From: an uncultured Clostridia bacterium
GTDB lineage: Bacteria; Bacillota; Clostridia; Christensenellales; Borkfalkiaceae
Assembly (NCBI GenBank): GCA_947630245.1
Contig: CANRGR010000003.1
Coordinates: 1 to 56,614, forward strand
DNA: 56,614 bases
Direction: 5' to 3'
A program made the position numbers and the translations under genes. The notes below the pieces were generated by a model that was not told the origin of the DNA, ran no database searches, and saw nothing but the letters and a program-made list of their open reading frames with translations. This document shows, one piece after another, positions 39,766 to 48,056 of this stretch (position 1 is the first letter of the stretch; every line of letters begins with the position of its first letter).

Positions 39766-40203
39766 TTATCCTATTTCGTTTAAGATTTCAAGGTACTTTT
39801 TGAGTTCTTCCTTCGCGCCCGCAAGGTCGTGCGCGAGATAGTTTCCGCACTCCTCTCTTTTTGCGCCCGGCACTTCGTCGAGAGCGAGCGCCGCGGGAAT
39901 GCACTCCTTCAAGAGGGCGAGGACTTCCCCGTAGTCCAAATTCACGGTGAGAAGGTAAAATCCCGTGCGGCAGCCCATCGGTCCGAAGTAGACGATGTTC
40001 TCCTTTTCGCGGCTGTTGCGAAGGACGGTCGCCAGCATGTGCTCGATCGAATGCAGGGCGTCGGGCGTGAGAAAGTCCCCCGCGTTGGGCTTTTTGAAGC
40101 GCAAATCGAAGGTCGTCACATTGTTTGCGGGCGGGAACATATGCAGTCCCTGCCCCAACGTGTCATGATTTTTTTGAAACGAAGGAATCTTTTCCATGAT
40201 CAT
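39766..40203 (-). CDS. luxS: S-ribosylhomocysteine lyase LuxS
   Basis: The 145-residue enzyme splits S-ribosylhomocysteine into homocysteine and DPD, the precursor of autoinducer-2. Metal ligands are H51 and H55 in 'HSIEHMLATVLRNS' and C119 in 'REECGNYL'; the catalytic Cys78 is in 'FGPMGCRTGFYLL'. The start ATG 40203 overlaps the mtnN stop by 4 bases, and its ribosome site GGAAGGG lies in the mtnN 3' end. It works directly after MtnN in the activated-methyl cycle. Confidence 0.97.
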   Translation of the reverse strand: MIMEKIPSFQKNHDTLGQGLHMFPPANNVTTFDLRFKKPNAGDFLTPDALHSIEHMLATVLRNSREKENIVYFGPMGCRTGFYLLTVNLDYGEVLALLKECIPAALALDEVPGAKREECGNYLAHDLAGAKEELKKYLEILNEIG

Positions 40204-40856
40204 TCCAACCCTTCCAAAATTTCTTGGAGATGCGCCTTCAAGTTGAGCAGGGCGAGCCGATAATTTTTACGGAACATCTCGGTGGTCGAGCCCGAACCGT
40301 ACACGTCCGAGATCGCTTTCACTGCGCAGAAGGGCACGCCCGCATATTTGCACACTTCGGCGATCGCGCCCGCCTCCATTTCGCGGATGTCGCAGCCGAG
40401 CGAGAGAAGCAGCGCGTGATCGGTCGGCGAATCGTTGAAGCGGTCTCCCGTGCCGAGCGCACGGCGGGGGAAATCGAGCCCCTTCGGACAGAAGAGAGGC
40501 ATAAAGTTCTCCGTCTCGCCGTCGAGGGTGCCCACGGGCAGTCCGTTGAGCTGGGTGCAGTCGAAGTCGTACTGCACCGCCTTGTCGATGAGATATACCT
40601 CGGTGAGTTCCGTTCTGTCGGAGAGCCCGCCCGCGACGCCGAAATTGAGGACGACGTCCGCGCCCATCTGAATCGCGGCGCATGCGCCCGCCGCGGCGTT
40701 GACTTTCCCCACGCCGCAAGTGACGAGAACGACGTCATGCCCGAACGCCCTTCCGAAGTGCACCGTCTTTCCGAATAAAGTTTTGATGTTTTCGATTTCC
40801 GTTTGATCGAGGAGGATCTCCGCCTCGCTGTCCATTGCAATCACACAACCGATCAT
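40200..40856 (-). CDS. mtnN: 5'-methylthioadenosine/S-adenosylhomocysteine nucleosidase
   Basis: The 218-residue nucleosidase releases adenine from SAH and MTA. Typical stretches are 'MIGCVIAMDSEAEILL', 'VTCGVGKVNAAAGACAAIQM', 'FGVAGGL' and 'EMEAGAIAEVCKYAGVPF' followed by 'VKAISDVYGSGS' with the catalytic Asp. GGAG precedes ATG 40856. It feeds S-ribosylhomocysteine to LuxS, which overlaps it by 4 bases. Confidence 0.96.
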   Translation of the reverse strand: MIGCVIAMDSEAEILLDQTEIENIKTLFGKTVHFGRAFGHDVVLVTCGVGKVNAAAGACAAIQMGADVVLNFGVAGGLSDRTELTEVYLIDKAVQYDFDCTQLNGLPVGTLDGETENFMPLFCPKGLDFPRRALGTGDRFNDSPTDHALLLSLGCDIREMEAGAIAEVCKYAGVPFCAVKAISDVYGSGSTTEMFRKNYRLALLNLKAHLQEILEGLE

Positions 40857-40877
40857 CGTTTGCTCCGTTTTTATTTT

Positions 40878-40906
40878 ATTATAACAATTCTGTCCCGAAA
40901 AAGCAA
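40878..40906 (-). promoter_or_regulatory. Promoter of mtnN-luxS
   Basis: Minus strand: TTGCTT (40901-40906), a 17-base spacer and TATAAT (40878-40883). No SAM or SAH riboswitch fits in the leader of about 15 bases. Confidence 0.8.
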
Positions 40907-40910
40907 GGAA

Positions 40911-40939
40911 TTGAATACTTCTTTTCTCCGCGGTCTAAA
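40911..40939 (+). promoter_or_regulatory. Possible promoter of the double ferritin-like gene
   Basis: TTGAAT (40911-40916), a 17-base spacer and TCTAAA (40934-40939). It is back to back with the mtnN promoter, 4 bases away. Confidence 0.45.
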
Positions 40940-40961
40940 ACTGATGCAAAAGGAGGATTTT

Positions 40962-42215
40962 ATGAATCCGTTTGAAGTAAAGCCGCAGAAAGCGGACAAG
41001 ATTTTTACAGGCTGGAACAAAGTGCTCGTAAAGCCGTACGACAAGAACGAAGTGGATCCCTACACCCGCCTTCGGGTCATTTTGATGAACGGCACCGAGT
41101 TCGAGAGCGTGCGCTTGGGGCATGCCTTTCACCGCATGTGTGCGAACAATGACATCAGGCGCCGCCTTGCCTACATGCGCAGGGGAGAGCAGATCCAGCA
41201 AAAGCGCGTCGCGTCCCTCAAACCCGCGGACGAGAGCATTTTGGAGCATACGATCGGCTACGAACAGCTCGCCGTCGATCTCACCGCCGCGCTTGCGGTC
41301 ACCGAAAAGAACAGTTATGTCAAAAAACAGCTCGACTTCGCCCTCTTGGAGGATTTTGACCATCTCTACCGCTATTCCGATCTCATGGAACTCGAAAAGG
41401 GGGGAGATCCCAAGCGGCTCGTCGGCGAATACACCGAGATCATGCCGGGGCGTCCCACCGTTGCGGAGTACCGCCACCCCTACGACGACGTCGGGTTCTA
41501 TATCAACTGCTATCTCAACGATCTCAAAACCAAGCTCAACATCAACATCATCACGGCGGCGGAACAACAGACGATGAACTTCTATATGAACGTCGGAAAC
41601 CTGTATGCAAGCCCCCTCGGCAGGAAGCTGTACAACGAGATCGCCATGATCGAGGAACAGCACGTCACGGGATACGGCGCGCTCAAAGACCCCTGCATGA
41701 CGCCGTTTGAAAATCTTCTCATGAACGAATACACGGAGTGCTATCTCTATTATTCCTGCTACGAGGACGAGAAGGACGAGCGGATCAAGGCGATCTGGGA
41801 ACAGCATTTCGAGGAGGAAGTCTGTCATCTCCATGAGGCGGCGGATCTGCTCAAAACGTACGAGGGGAAGGTGTGGCAGCAGATCCTTCCCGAGGGCGGG
41901 GAGTTCCCCGAACTTCTGAAATTCCGCCCGCGGAAGGAGTATGTCCGCGACGTGCTTGCAAACACCGTCCGCCTGACGGGCGTCGAGGAGGGCTGGGAAG
42001 AACTCGACAAGGTGCCCGATTCCTTCCGTTTCTTCTCGTACAACGCGCGCATTCACGGCGGAAAGCCCGAGAATCACGGGACGCACCTGTGCGTGGAGAA
42101 GCTCATCAAGGAGAAGGGGGAGGATTGGCGCATCCAGAACAAGGAACACCCCGTCCGCGCGCTTGCGGAGCGGAAGAAGGACAATCTCGATCTTGCGAGA
42201 GTCAAGGGAAAATAA
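40962..42215 (+). CDS. Large ferritin-like protein of unknown function
   Basis: The 417-residue soluble protein is rich in helices. The first half has 'LLEDFDHLYRYSDLMELEKG', preceded by 'EQLAVDLTAALAVTE'. The second half has 'IAMIEEQHVTGYGAL', 'LMNEYTECYLYYSCYEDEK' and 'HFEEEVCHLHEAADLL'. Each half carries E...E-x-x-H-like spacings, so it looks like two ferritin-like four-helix units in one chain. An oxidase, peroxidase or metal-handling role is likely but not established. The last 100 residues are basic and less conserved in appearance. AAAGGAGG precedes ATG 40962. I recall similar proteins in other clostridial genomes annotated only as hypothetical. Confidence 0.75.
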   Translation: MNPFEVKPQKADKIFTGWNKVLVKPYDKNEVDPYTRLRVILMNGTEFESVRLGHAFHRMCANNDIRRRLAYMRRGEQIQQKRVASLKPADESILEHTIGYEQLAVDLTAALAVTEKNSYVKKQLDFALLEDFDHLYRYSDLMELEKGGDPKRLVGEYTEIMPGRPTVAEYRHPYDDVGFYINCYLNDLKTKLNINIITAAEQQTMNFYMNVGNLYASPLGRKLYNEIAMIEEQHVTGYGALKDPCMTPFENLLMNEYTECYLYYSCYEDEKDERIKAIWEQHFEEEVCHLHEAADLLKTYEGKVWQQILPEGGEFPELLKFRPRKEYVRDVLANTVRLTGVEEGWEELDKVPDSFRFFSYNARIHGGKPENHGTHLCVEKLIKEKGEDWRIQNKEHPVRALAERKKDNLDLARVKGK

Positions 42216-42221
42216 AACGAA

Positions 42222-42249
42222 GCCGCGCGGCAACTTGTTGCCGCGCGGC
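42222..42249. terminator. Convergent terminator
   Basis: GCCGCGCGGCAA (42222-42233), loop CTTG, TTGCCGCGCGGC (42238-42249), with AAAAATTTT beyond it on plus and TTCGTTTTATTTT on minus, between convergent genes. Confidence 0.88.
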
Positions 42250-42256
42250 AAAAATT

Positions 42257-43519
42257 TTATCTAAGAATCAGAAGTTTTTTCCGGGCGCGGGTGACCGCCG
42301 TGTAGAGCCATTCCCTCCCGTTTTCGAAATAGCGCGATTCGTCGACGACGATGACGAAGTCGTATTCCGAGCCCTGCGCCTTGTGACAGGTGACCGCGTA
42401 CGCAAACTCGAAACGGTTGACCGTGTCCTCCCGGCGGACCTTGTATTTCCTGAGCGCGTCGGAATTGTTTTCATGCACGAGCATGCCGTTTTCGAGCAGG
42501 CATGCCTTTTCGCCGTAGCCGTGAAAGGGCTGTCCGCGCGTGAAGATCCCCGCGTCAAACGGGAGATCGTAGGAGCGGTCGGGCAAAAATTCGGGTTGAA
42601 AGTCGAGAAGTCCCAATCCGTCCTCGCCCTCGCGCACGTTGCGGCAGGTGCCGTCGATTCCGTTGACGAGATGAAACTCCTGCCGTTTGTCGAGCGCCTT
42701 GCTCCAATTATTCAGGGAACAGATGAGCTTTTCGCCGTCGATGGGGAGCAGCGCCTGCGGGGAAATCCCGAGATAGCCGCGGATTTCGCGGTTGATGAGA
42801 TTCCGCGTGCGGTTCGTCCCCACGAGAACGCGGTCCGCTTTCAGAAAGAGCCGCTTCCGTTCCGCGGCGGAGAGTTCGCGCACGGGCATGACCGCCACGC
42901 CGTCCCCGTAATCGCCGAAGGCGAGCGGCTGTCCGCTGCGCACCCTGCGGGCGAGGAGCACGATCGGATTTTTCTCCTCCTGCCGCACGATCTGCGTGAG
43001 CGTACAGCAGGGCATGGACAAAAGCGTATTGCTCCCCCCGACGGGCGGGAGCTGTGCGGGATCGCCGCAGAAGAGACATTTGACCCCGAAGGAGAGCAGA
43101 TCGCGCAGCGCCTCGTCCGACACCATGCTCGTCTCGTCCACGACGATGAGACGGATGTTCTTGTCGATGCGGTCCCGCTTGACGAACCGAAGAAATCGCT
43201 CTGAGATGACTTCCCCGTCCTCGTTGACTTCGATGTCCTCTTCCCGGGTATAGATGAGGCTGTGCAGGGTGGAGGCGGGCGTCCCGTTGCGGATGAGGAC
43301 GGACGCCGCCTTGCCCGTCGGCGTGACGAACGCCGCGCTTTCGCCCGGAATCAATCCGAGACGCCGCACGGCGTAGTCGACGAGAAAGGTCTTTCCCGTT
43401 CCCGCATAGCCGCAGAGCACGAAGATCTGCGTATCGAGATGAAGGAACCACTCTTCGATGAGCGCGTATGCCTCGCTCTGGTCGGGCGTGAGCTCCTTTT
43501 GCAGCGCAAGTTCGTCCAT
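42257..43519 (-). CDS. SF1B DNA helicase, RecD2/Dda-like
   Basis: The 420-residue helicase is shorter than RecD2 (which has a long N-terminal part) and closer in size to Dda-type enzymes. Motif I is 'LCGYAGTGKTFLV', motif Ia 'FVTPTGKAASVL', motif II 'IVVDETSMVSD', motif III 'CGDPAQLPPVGGS', motif V 'AVTCHKAQGSEYDFVI' and motif VI 'YTAVTRARKKLLIL'. A role in repair or replication restart is likely. There is no ribosome site: TATACT (43526-43531) ends 6 bases before ATG 43519, so the message should be leaderless. It stands alone between terminator and promoter. Confidence 0.9.
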   Translation of the reverse strand: MDELALQKELTPDQSEAYALIEEWFLHLDTQIFVLCGYAGTGKTFLVDYAVRRLGLIPGESAAFVTPTGKAASVLIRNGTPASTLHSLIYTREEDIEVNEDGEVISERFLRFVKRDRIDKNIRLIVVDETSMVSDEALRDLLSFGVKCLFCGDPAQLPPVGGSNTLLSMPCCTLTQIVRQEEKNPIVLLARRVRSGQPLAFGDYGDGVAVMPVRELSAAERKRLFLKADRVLVGTNRTRNLINREIRGYLGISPQALLPIDGEKLICSLNNWSKALDKRQEFHLVNGIDGTCRNVREGEDGLGLLDFQPEFLPDRSYDLPFDAGIFTRGQPFHGYGEKACLLENGMLVHENNSDALRKYKVRREDTVNRFEFAYAVTCHKAQGSEYDFVIVVDESRYFENGREWLYTAVTRARKKLLILR

Positions 43520-43525
43520 GAGGAC

Positions 43526-43554
43526 AGTATATCACATTTTTTCGGAAAAGTAAA
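43526..43554 (-). promoter_or_regulatory. Promoter of the leaderless helicase gene
   Basis: Minus strand: TTTACT (43549-43554), a 17-base spacer and TATACT (43526-43531); then six bases and the ATG. Confidence 0.65.
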
Positions 43555-43588
43555 ACGTTTGTTTCGAAAATTTTCGGATTTCGGGCGG

Positions 43589-43990
43589 CTATCCGATCAT
43601 GGAAAATTCAAGCAAAAGAAGTTTTCCGCCCATTTGCAGTCTCCCGATCACCTTGCCGTCCGAATAGGGAAATTCGTAGCTCAGTTCCCGTCCTCCCGCG
43701 TTCGCGCGGAGGGTGAGGGTATCGCCCGCGAGCGTGTATTTGCCCGAGAAGGAGCCCTCGCCGCCCTCGGTATCGCGATAGGAGAGAACGAAATCCCCGT
43801 GTAAGCCGAGGGTGAGACGGACCGACTCGAAGCGGGAGAGAAGATCCTCGCCGCCGAGGAGAAGTTTTCGGCACTCGTATTCTCCCGTATAGGGACGGGA
43901 GAGATCTTTGAGGGACGTCATATCGTTTACGTCGCATCCCGCAAAGAGGAGACAGGGGAGGAGCAGAAAGGCGAACAGAAATTTTTTCAT
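43589..43990 (-). CDS. Small lipoprotein
   Basis: The 133-residue product has signal MKKFLFAFLLLPCLLFAGC with a clear lipobox (LFAGC). The mature part is a small beta-rich domain with 'GEYECRKLLLGGEDLL', 'GSFSGKYTLAGDTLTLR' and 'YSDGKVIGRLQMGGKLLLLEF', much like META- or lipocalin-type barrels. The start at ATG 43990 is chosen for the signal-peptide shape; ATG 44008 adds six residues and has a slightly better upstream GCGGG. It follows a terminator hairpin, so its expression may rely on readthrough from the C_GCAxxG_C_C gene. Confidence 0.75.
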   Translation of the reverse strand: MKKFLFAFLLLPCLLFAGCDVNDMTSLKDLSRPYTGEYECRKLLLGGEDLLSRFESVRLTLGLHGDFVLSYRDTEGGEGSFSGKYTLAGDTLTLRANAGGRELSYEFPYSDGKVIGRLQMGGKLLLLEFSMIG

Positions 43991-44030
43991 CCATGGGAGT
44001 ATGCGCATTTTCCCGCGCGGACATACGGGC

Positions 44031-44057
44031 GCAAAAAAAGAGCGGAGCCCCGCTCTT
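44031..44057 (-). terminator. Terminator of the MBL / C_GCAxxG_C_C operon
   Basis: Minus strand: AAGAGCGG stem (44050-44057 with 44038-44045) around a 4-base loop, then seven Ts. Confidence 0.85.
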
Positions 44058-44058
44058 G

Positions 44059-44508
44059 CTATCTTCCGTTTTCTTCGAGAAGTTCCTCCACGATCATCGC
44101 GGCGTCGCGGACGAGTTCGGCGCACGGTCGTTTTTTGTAATATTCGGGGGTGCGCGCCTCGGCGGCGGGGGATGTATCCGCTTTGAGATGCGCCCCCGAG
44201 AGCAGATCTGCGCAGATGACGCTCCCGTTTCGTTCCGCAAACCGCGCCGCCAGCTTCTGCACGAGCGCGTAGATCCCGCTCTTCGTCTCTTCGGGGAAGA
44301 GGAGCCCGAGCGCCATCGCCCCGCCCGAGACCGCGCCGCAGGTGAGCCGAAGCCGACCCATTCCGCCGCCCATCGGCTTTGCGATGTTTTCGAGAAACGT
44401 TTGCTCCGCGCCCGTCCGATCGGCAAACGCCAAAAGAACCGCCTGCGCGCAGTTGCAGCCTCCGCGGAACAGCTCTTCCGCCCGTTCCGGCGTCAGATCT
44501 CGTACCAT
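44059..44508 (-). CDS. C_GCAxxG_C_C family protein
   Basis: The 149-residue protein shows the Cys pattern that names the family: 'FRGGCNCAQAVLLAF', then 'RLTCGAVSGGAMALGLLF', 'VICADLLSG' and a final Cys in 'KRPCAELVRDAAMI'. The family is helical, often near redox genes, and may bind a metal or cluster; its function is unproven. AAGGAG precedes ATG 44508. Its first 16 bases overlap the end of the MBL-fold gene, so translation is coupled. Confidence 0.88.
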   Translation of the reverse strand: MVRDLTPERAEELFRGGCNCAQAVLLAFADRTGAEQTFLENIAKPMGGGMGRLRLTCGAVSGGAMALGLLFPEETKSGIYALVQKLAARFAERNGSVICADLLSGAHLKADTSPAAEARTPEYYKKRPCAELVRDAAMIVEELLEENGR

Positions 44509-45269
44509 TCGTTCTCCTTCGGGACAATCGCCCTCGCCCCGGGCAAAATTTTTGTGACCGTCGGCGCAAAATGTTTGACATTGATGGAGTGGGTGAGGGG
44601 AGGAAAGGCGTCGTCGAAGTGGTCGATCATGACCGCCTTCGGCTGAAACACGTTGAGGAAGGGGATCATATACCGATGCATGCGCGACCGTCCCTGATAG
44701 GGAAAGACGAGCAGATCCGCGCCGTCGGGATATTCGGTATTGACGTCCATTCCCGCCGAGCCGAGCACCATGATCTTCTTTCCCTCTGCGGAAAATTCGA
44801 GGGCATAGATGTCGTCCGTGATTCTGAACCGCTTGGTCATAGAGAGCAGTTCCACGCCGTCCCGGAAGTGAAAATAGGTGACGGGATTGAGCGCGACGGA
44901 GAGGACGGTCGCCGCGTCGAACACGCAATGGCGGCTCTGAAAGGTGCGCACGGTGATGTCGCCCACTTCGAATTTGCGGTTTTCGTTCAAGGGGAGCATT
45001 CTGCCGTCCGGAATGCCGTTCTCCCGCGCATGACGGATGCCGTTTTCGGAGACGTAGACCGTTTTCAGTCCCCGTTCCAGAAAGGCGCCGATGTCGCAGA
45101 AGTGATCGAGATGCGGATGGGTGATAAAGGCGGCGTCGGCGGACGCGGCTTCCTCAACGGGGAAGGGCGGAAGTTTTCGGTTGTATTTTCTGAGATAGGG
45201 ATCGACAAGAATGCGGGTAGACCCCCCCTCGATGAGGAGACTTGCCGTCCCGTACCACTTGATTCTCAT
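44493..45269 (-). CDS. MBL-fold metal-dependent hydrolase (UlaG-like)
   Basis: The 258-residue metallo-beta-lactamase fold protein starts 'MRIKWYGTASLLIEGGSTRI', with the metal motif 'THPHLDHFCDIGAF' (HxHxDH), a later His in 'FQSRHCVFDAAT' and Asp in 'GSAGMDVNTEY'. It belongs to the UlaG-like/UPF0173 type. The family includes L-ascorbate-6-phosphate lactonase and nucleases; the substrate here is unknown. GGAGAG precedes ATG 45269. Confidence 0.85.
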   Translation of the reverse strand: MRIKWYGTASLLIEGGSTRILVDPYLRKYNRKLPPFPVEEAASADAAFITHPHLDHFCDIGAFLERGLKTVYVSENGIRHARENGIPDGRMLPLNENRKFEVGDITVRTFQSRHCVFDAATVLSVALNPVTYFHFRDGVELLSMTKRFRITDDIYALEFSAEGKKIMVLGSAGMDVNTEYPDGADLLVFPYQGRSRMHRYMIPFLNVFQPKAVMIDHFDDAFPPLTHSINVKHFAPTVTKILPGARAIVPKENEWYEI

Positions 45270-45287
45270 GAGCGACTCTCCACGTCC

Positions 45288-45316
45288 ATTATAGCAGGTT
45301 ATCCCGCGCTTTGCAA
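45288..45316 (-). promoter_or_regulatory. Promoter of the MBL operon
   Basis: Minus strand: TTGCAA (45311-45316), a 17-base spacer and TATAAT (45288-45293). Confidence 0.82.
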
Positions 45317-45357
45317 ATATTTCGGTCTCATAAAAAAGAATAAAAATTTTTTTCGGC

Positions 45358-47244
45358 TCAACACTTATACGCGCCCCGCGCGTGAAGAATCCACTTTGCG
45401 CGGTCGAGCGGGTCGATTCCCACCCGTTCACGCACCGCGCCCTTTCCCTCCGGACAGGGGAAATAGCCCAAAAGACGGGTATCGTACGTCCCCCGCCCGC
45501 CCGTGAGAGAGGCGATGCGGTCGGGAAGGTCGAAGGTCTCCTCCGCCGGGATGCGCGCTTCGAGAGTGAACTTCCCTTCGGCGATGAGGGGACGGTCAAA
45601 GACGGCGCGGCGGGCGGAAAGTTCCGCAAGGATTTTTCCGAGCGCGCCCTCCTCCGCGCGGATCCGTGCGAGAAGGACGGGTTCGAGCAGAATCGTCCCC
45701 GCGTTGCGCAGTCCGTCCATGATCCCCATGGGCGTCGCCACAAAGAAGTCGAGCGGATGGGTGTGAAGAACGTGATGTTCCCCGTCCACGAGCGTCACTT
45801 TCAGGTCGGTCACCTGCCAGCCTTTCAGTCCCTGCGTCAGCGCGCGGGGAACTTCGGTCTTGACGTGCTCCTGATAGCGATAGGCGATCTTTTTCTCGGA
45901 GACGACGCTTTCATAGACAAACCCGCTGCCGCGCGGGAGAGGTTCGATCAAAAATTTCACGACCGCCCAGCAGGGTTTCGGCATGGTGTACGCCTCGTAG
46001 CCGTAGGCGGGACGGGCGGGCGTCTCGCGGTACACGACGGACGGCGCGCCGAGTTCGGTTGAGAGGGAGAACCGCTCGGCGAGCGTCTCTTGGAGCACTT
46101 CCGCCTGCACCTTCCCCGAGACGGAGACGGTCAGTTCCCGCTTCTCGGGGACCCATTCGAGGGAGAGCGAGGGGGATTCGTCCGAGAGCTGCCCGAGCGC
46201 GGATCTGAGCGCGGGAAGTTCGCTCTCGTCGGACGGGGCGACCCGCACGCGGAAGTAGGGCGTGAAGGGAGGGAGCGGAGCGACGGGCGGCGGCGCGCCG
46301 AGAAAATCCCCCGCGCGCACATCCGTGAGCCCCGCGATCGCGCCGACTTCCCCCGCCGAGAGACAGGAGACGTCGTCGTACTTTTCCCCGCGGATCTTTT
46401 TGATTTGCGCCGCCTTGAACGAGGACTGCGTGCGGCGGTTGAGAATCTCCTCCCGTCCGCCGATTTTCCCGCCGTAAACGCGGACGTGTGCAACTTTTCC
46501 GAGAGTTTTGCGGTGTTCCACCTGATAGACGAACGCCGAAAACGGCGCGGTCTCCGCCTGCGGAAAGTCGTAGAGGGAGACGATCGTATCGAGCAGTTCC
46601 CGCACGCCCTCGCCCGTTTTGGCGCTGCCGCAAAGGAGCGGACAGACGTTCCCCGCCGTGCATGCCTCCGTCAGCCTCCTGTCCAATTCCTCTTTCGGCA
46701 GAGTTCCGCCGAGGAAGCGGTCGAGGAGCTCCTCGTCGCCGAGCGCGCCGACGGCGTTCTCCGCGGCGTCGCCGTCGGAGAGGGGAAGAAGTTCGCGCGG
46801 GAATGCGCGGCGGAGCGCGGAAATCACTTCACGCGGCATTGCGCCGTCGAGATCGCACTTGTTGAGAAAGAAGATCGCGGGCAGATTTCTCCGTCCGATC
46901 GCTTCGAGCAGCCCCTCGGTCTGCGCCTGAACGCCCTCCCGCGCGGAGAGCACGACGACGGCAAGATCGACCGCAGGCAGCGCGAGTTCCGTCTCCTCGA
47001 AGAAATCGGCGTGCCCCGGCGTGTCGATGAGCCCGATGACCGCGTCCCGATAGGGGAAGGTGACGGTTGCGTCCCGCACGGAAATTCCCCTCCGCCGCTC
47101 CACGGGCAGAAAGTCGGTCGTGCTCGTTCCGCCGTCCACGCTCCCCGCCTTGCGGACGGCGCCCGCTTCGAGGAGCAGCCGCTCGGCGAGCGTCGTCTTT
47201 CCCGCGTCGATATGCGCAAAGATCCCCACATTGATGAGTTTCAT
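45358..47244 (-). CDS. Translational GTPase of the Tet(M)/EF-G-like ribosomal protection group
   Basis: The 628-residue EF-G-like GTPase has G1 'GIFAHIDAGKTTLAERLL', switch region 'STTDFLPVERRRGISVRDA' (Tet(M) has ERQRGITI), G3 'LIDTPGHADFF' and G4 'FLNKCDLDG'. Domain II, an EF-G-like domain III, a domain IV containing 'LPRGSGFVYESVVSEKKIA' and a C-terminal domain follow. The length is close to Tet(M)/Tet(O) (about 640) and shorter than EF-G. The sequence differs from the classical Tet proteins at many sites, so tetracycline resistance cannot be assumed; it may be a housekeeping or resistance paralogue. No Shine-Dalgarno: perfect TTGACA and TATTCT lie just upstream, with six bases before ATG 47244, so it should be leaderless and lacks the Tet(M)-type attenuator. 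Confidence 0.8.
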   Translation of the reverse strand: MKLINVGIFAHIDAGKTTLAERLLLEAGAVRKAGSVDGGTSTTDFLPVERRRGISVRDATVTFPYRDAVIGLIDTPGHADFFEETELALPAVDLAVVVLSAREGVQAQTEGLLEAIGRRNLPAIFFLNKCDLDGAMPREVISALRRAFPRELLPLSDGDAAENAVGALGDEELLDRFLGGTLPKEELDRRLTEACTAGNVCPLLCGSAKTGEGVRELLDTIVSLYDFPQAETAPFSAFVYQVEHRKTLGKVAHVRVYGGKIGGREEILNRRTQSSFKAAQIKKIRGEKYDDVSCLSAGEVGAIAGLTDVRAGDFLGAPPPVAPLPPFTPYFRVRVAPSDESELPALRSALGQLSDESPSLSLEWVPEKRELTVSVSGKVQAEVLQETLAERFSLSTELGAPSVVYRETPARPAYGYEAYTMPKPCWAVVKFLIEPLPRGSGFVYESVVSEKKIAYRYQEHVKTEVPRALTQGLKGWQVTDLKVTLVDGEHHVLHTHPLDFFVATPMGIMDGLRNAGTILLEPVLLARIRAEEGALGKILAELSARRAVFDRPLIAEGKFTLEARIPAEETFDLPDRIASLTGGRGTYDTRLLGYFPCPEGKGAVRERVGIDPLDRAKWILHARGAYKC

Positions 47245-47250
47245 GCAGAC

Positions 47251-47279
47251 AGAATAGCAGAATCTTTCCCGCTTGTCAA
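47251..47279 (-). promoter_or_regulatory. Promoter of the leaderless Tet(M)-like gene
   Basis: Minus strand: TTGACA (47274-47279), a 17-base spacer, TATTCT (47251-47256), then GTCTGC and the ATG. Confidence 0.85.
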
Positions 47280-47320
47280 GAGCGGCGGGCGGCGGAACCC
47301 GCGGATTCGTCCGTTGCGGC

Positions 47321-47347
47321 AAAAAAATTCTCCCCCGAATCGGGAGA
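47321..47347 (-). terminator. Terminator of the formate/nitrite channel gene
   Basis: Minus strand: CTCCCG / CGGGGGAG stem with ATT loop, then ATTTTTTTG (T run at 47321-47329). Confidence 0.75.
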
Positions 47348-47355
47348 GAGGGAAC

Positions 47356-48036
47356 TCATTCCTCTTTTTGGTTTTGCCGTCGGGGCGCGCCGACGCGTTT
47401 GAGCAACGGAATGATCAGCGCGCCGATCGAATTGCCGAGAATGATGATCCAGAGATATCCGAACGCTTCGAGGGAGACGATCCCCGAGACCGAGAAATAG
47501 AAGATGTCGGCGATCGAGTGCTCGTATCCGCTCAAAATAAAGACGGGAATACAGAAGAGGATGCCGAGAACGGACTTGTCGTTGCGGTAGATGTCCACGG
47601 CGAGAAAGACGAGAATGCCGCAGAAGATCGCGCGGATGAGCGCGAATCCGTACCCCTGACCGAGTTTGCCCGTTTCGCCCGCACAGAGGGAGAGAGCGGT
47701 CGCTTTGAGCGTGGGGAAGGCCCAGCCGAGAAGATATCCGACGCCGATCGTTCCGATCGCGTTGCCGAGCAGTCCGAGCAGAAGGACCGAGATGTCCTCT
47801 TTCGAGTGCTTGTCAAAGACATAGCCGATCTTTCCGGTGTAGAGGGAGTATCCCTTGATGCAGATGCACAGCAGTGCGGTCGAAAAGAAGAACGCTCCGA
47901 TGTATTTTGCGTAGGGGACGTCGGGAATGATACAGGCGAGGAACACCGCGCCGCCGATTGAGATGAGCAATCCCGCGAGAAATCCGTCGATGATTTTTGC
48001 CGCGACGCTTCCCGCCGCATCTTTGAATTTTGTCAT
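47356..48036 (-). CDS. focA: Formate/nitrite transporter (FNT family)
   Basis: The 226-residue pentameric channel has six membrane segments. FNT signatures are 'FLAGLLISIGGAVFLAC', 'LLGNAIGTIGVGYLLG', 'FCGILVFLAVDIYRNDKS' and 'VFILSGYEHSIADIFYFS', with the central His of 'GYEHS', and 'WIIILGNSIGALIIPLLKR'. It may move formate, nitrite or hydrosulfide; the substrate is not resolvable here. GGAGG lies just before ATG 48036. It has its own promoter and terminator. Confidence 0.95.
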   Translation of the reverse strand: MTKFKDAAGSVAAKIIDGFLAGLLISIGGAVFLACIIPDVPYAKYIGAFFFSTALLCICIKGYSLYTGKIGYVFDKHSKEDISVLLLGLLGNAIGTIGVGYLLGWAFPTLKATALSLCAGETGKLGQGYGFALIRAIFCGILVFLAVDIYRNDKSVLGILFCIPVFILSGYEHSIADIFYFSVSGIVSLEAFGYLWIIILGNSIGALIIPLLKRVGAPRRQNQKEE

Positions 48037-48056
48037 ATGTGCCTCCGTCGGAATTG

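Noticed and set aside
46090-47961. Plus-strand open frame of 623 codons opposite the Tet(M)-like and FNT genes
   Set aside because: Antisense shadow spanning two genes and their intergenic region; no promoter or ribosome site.
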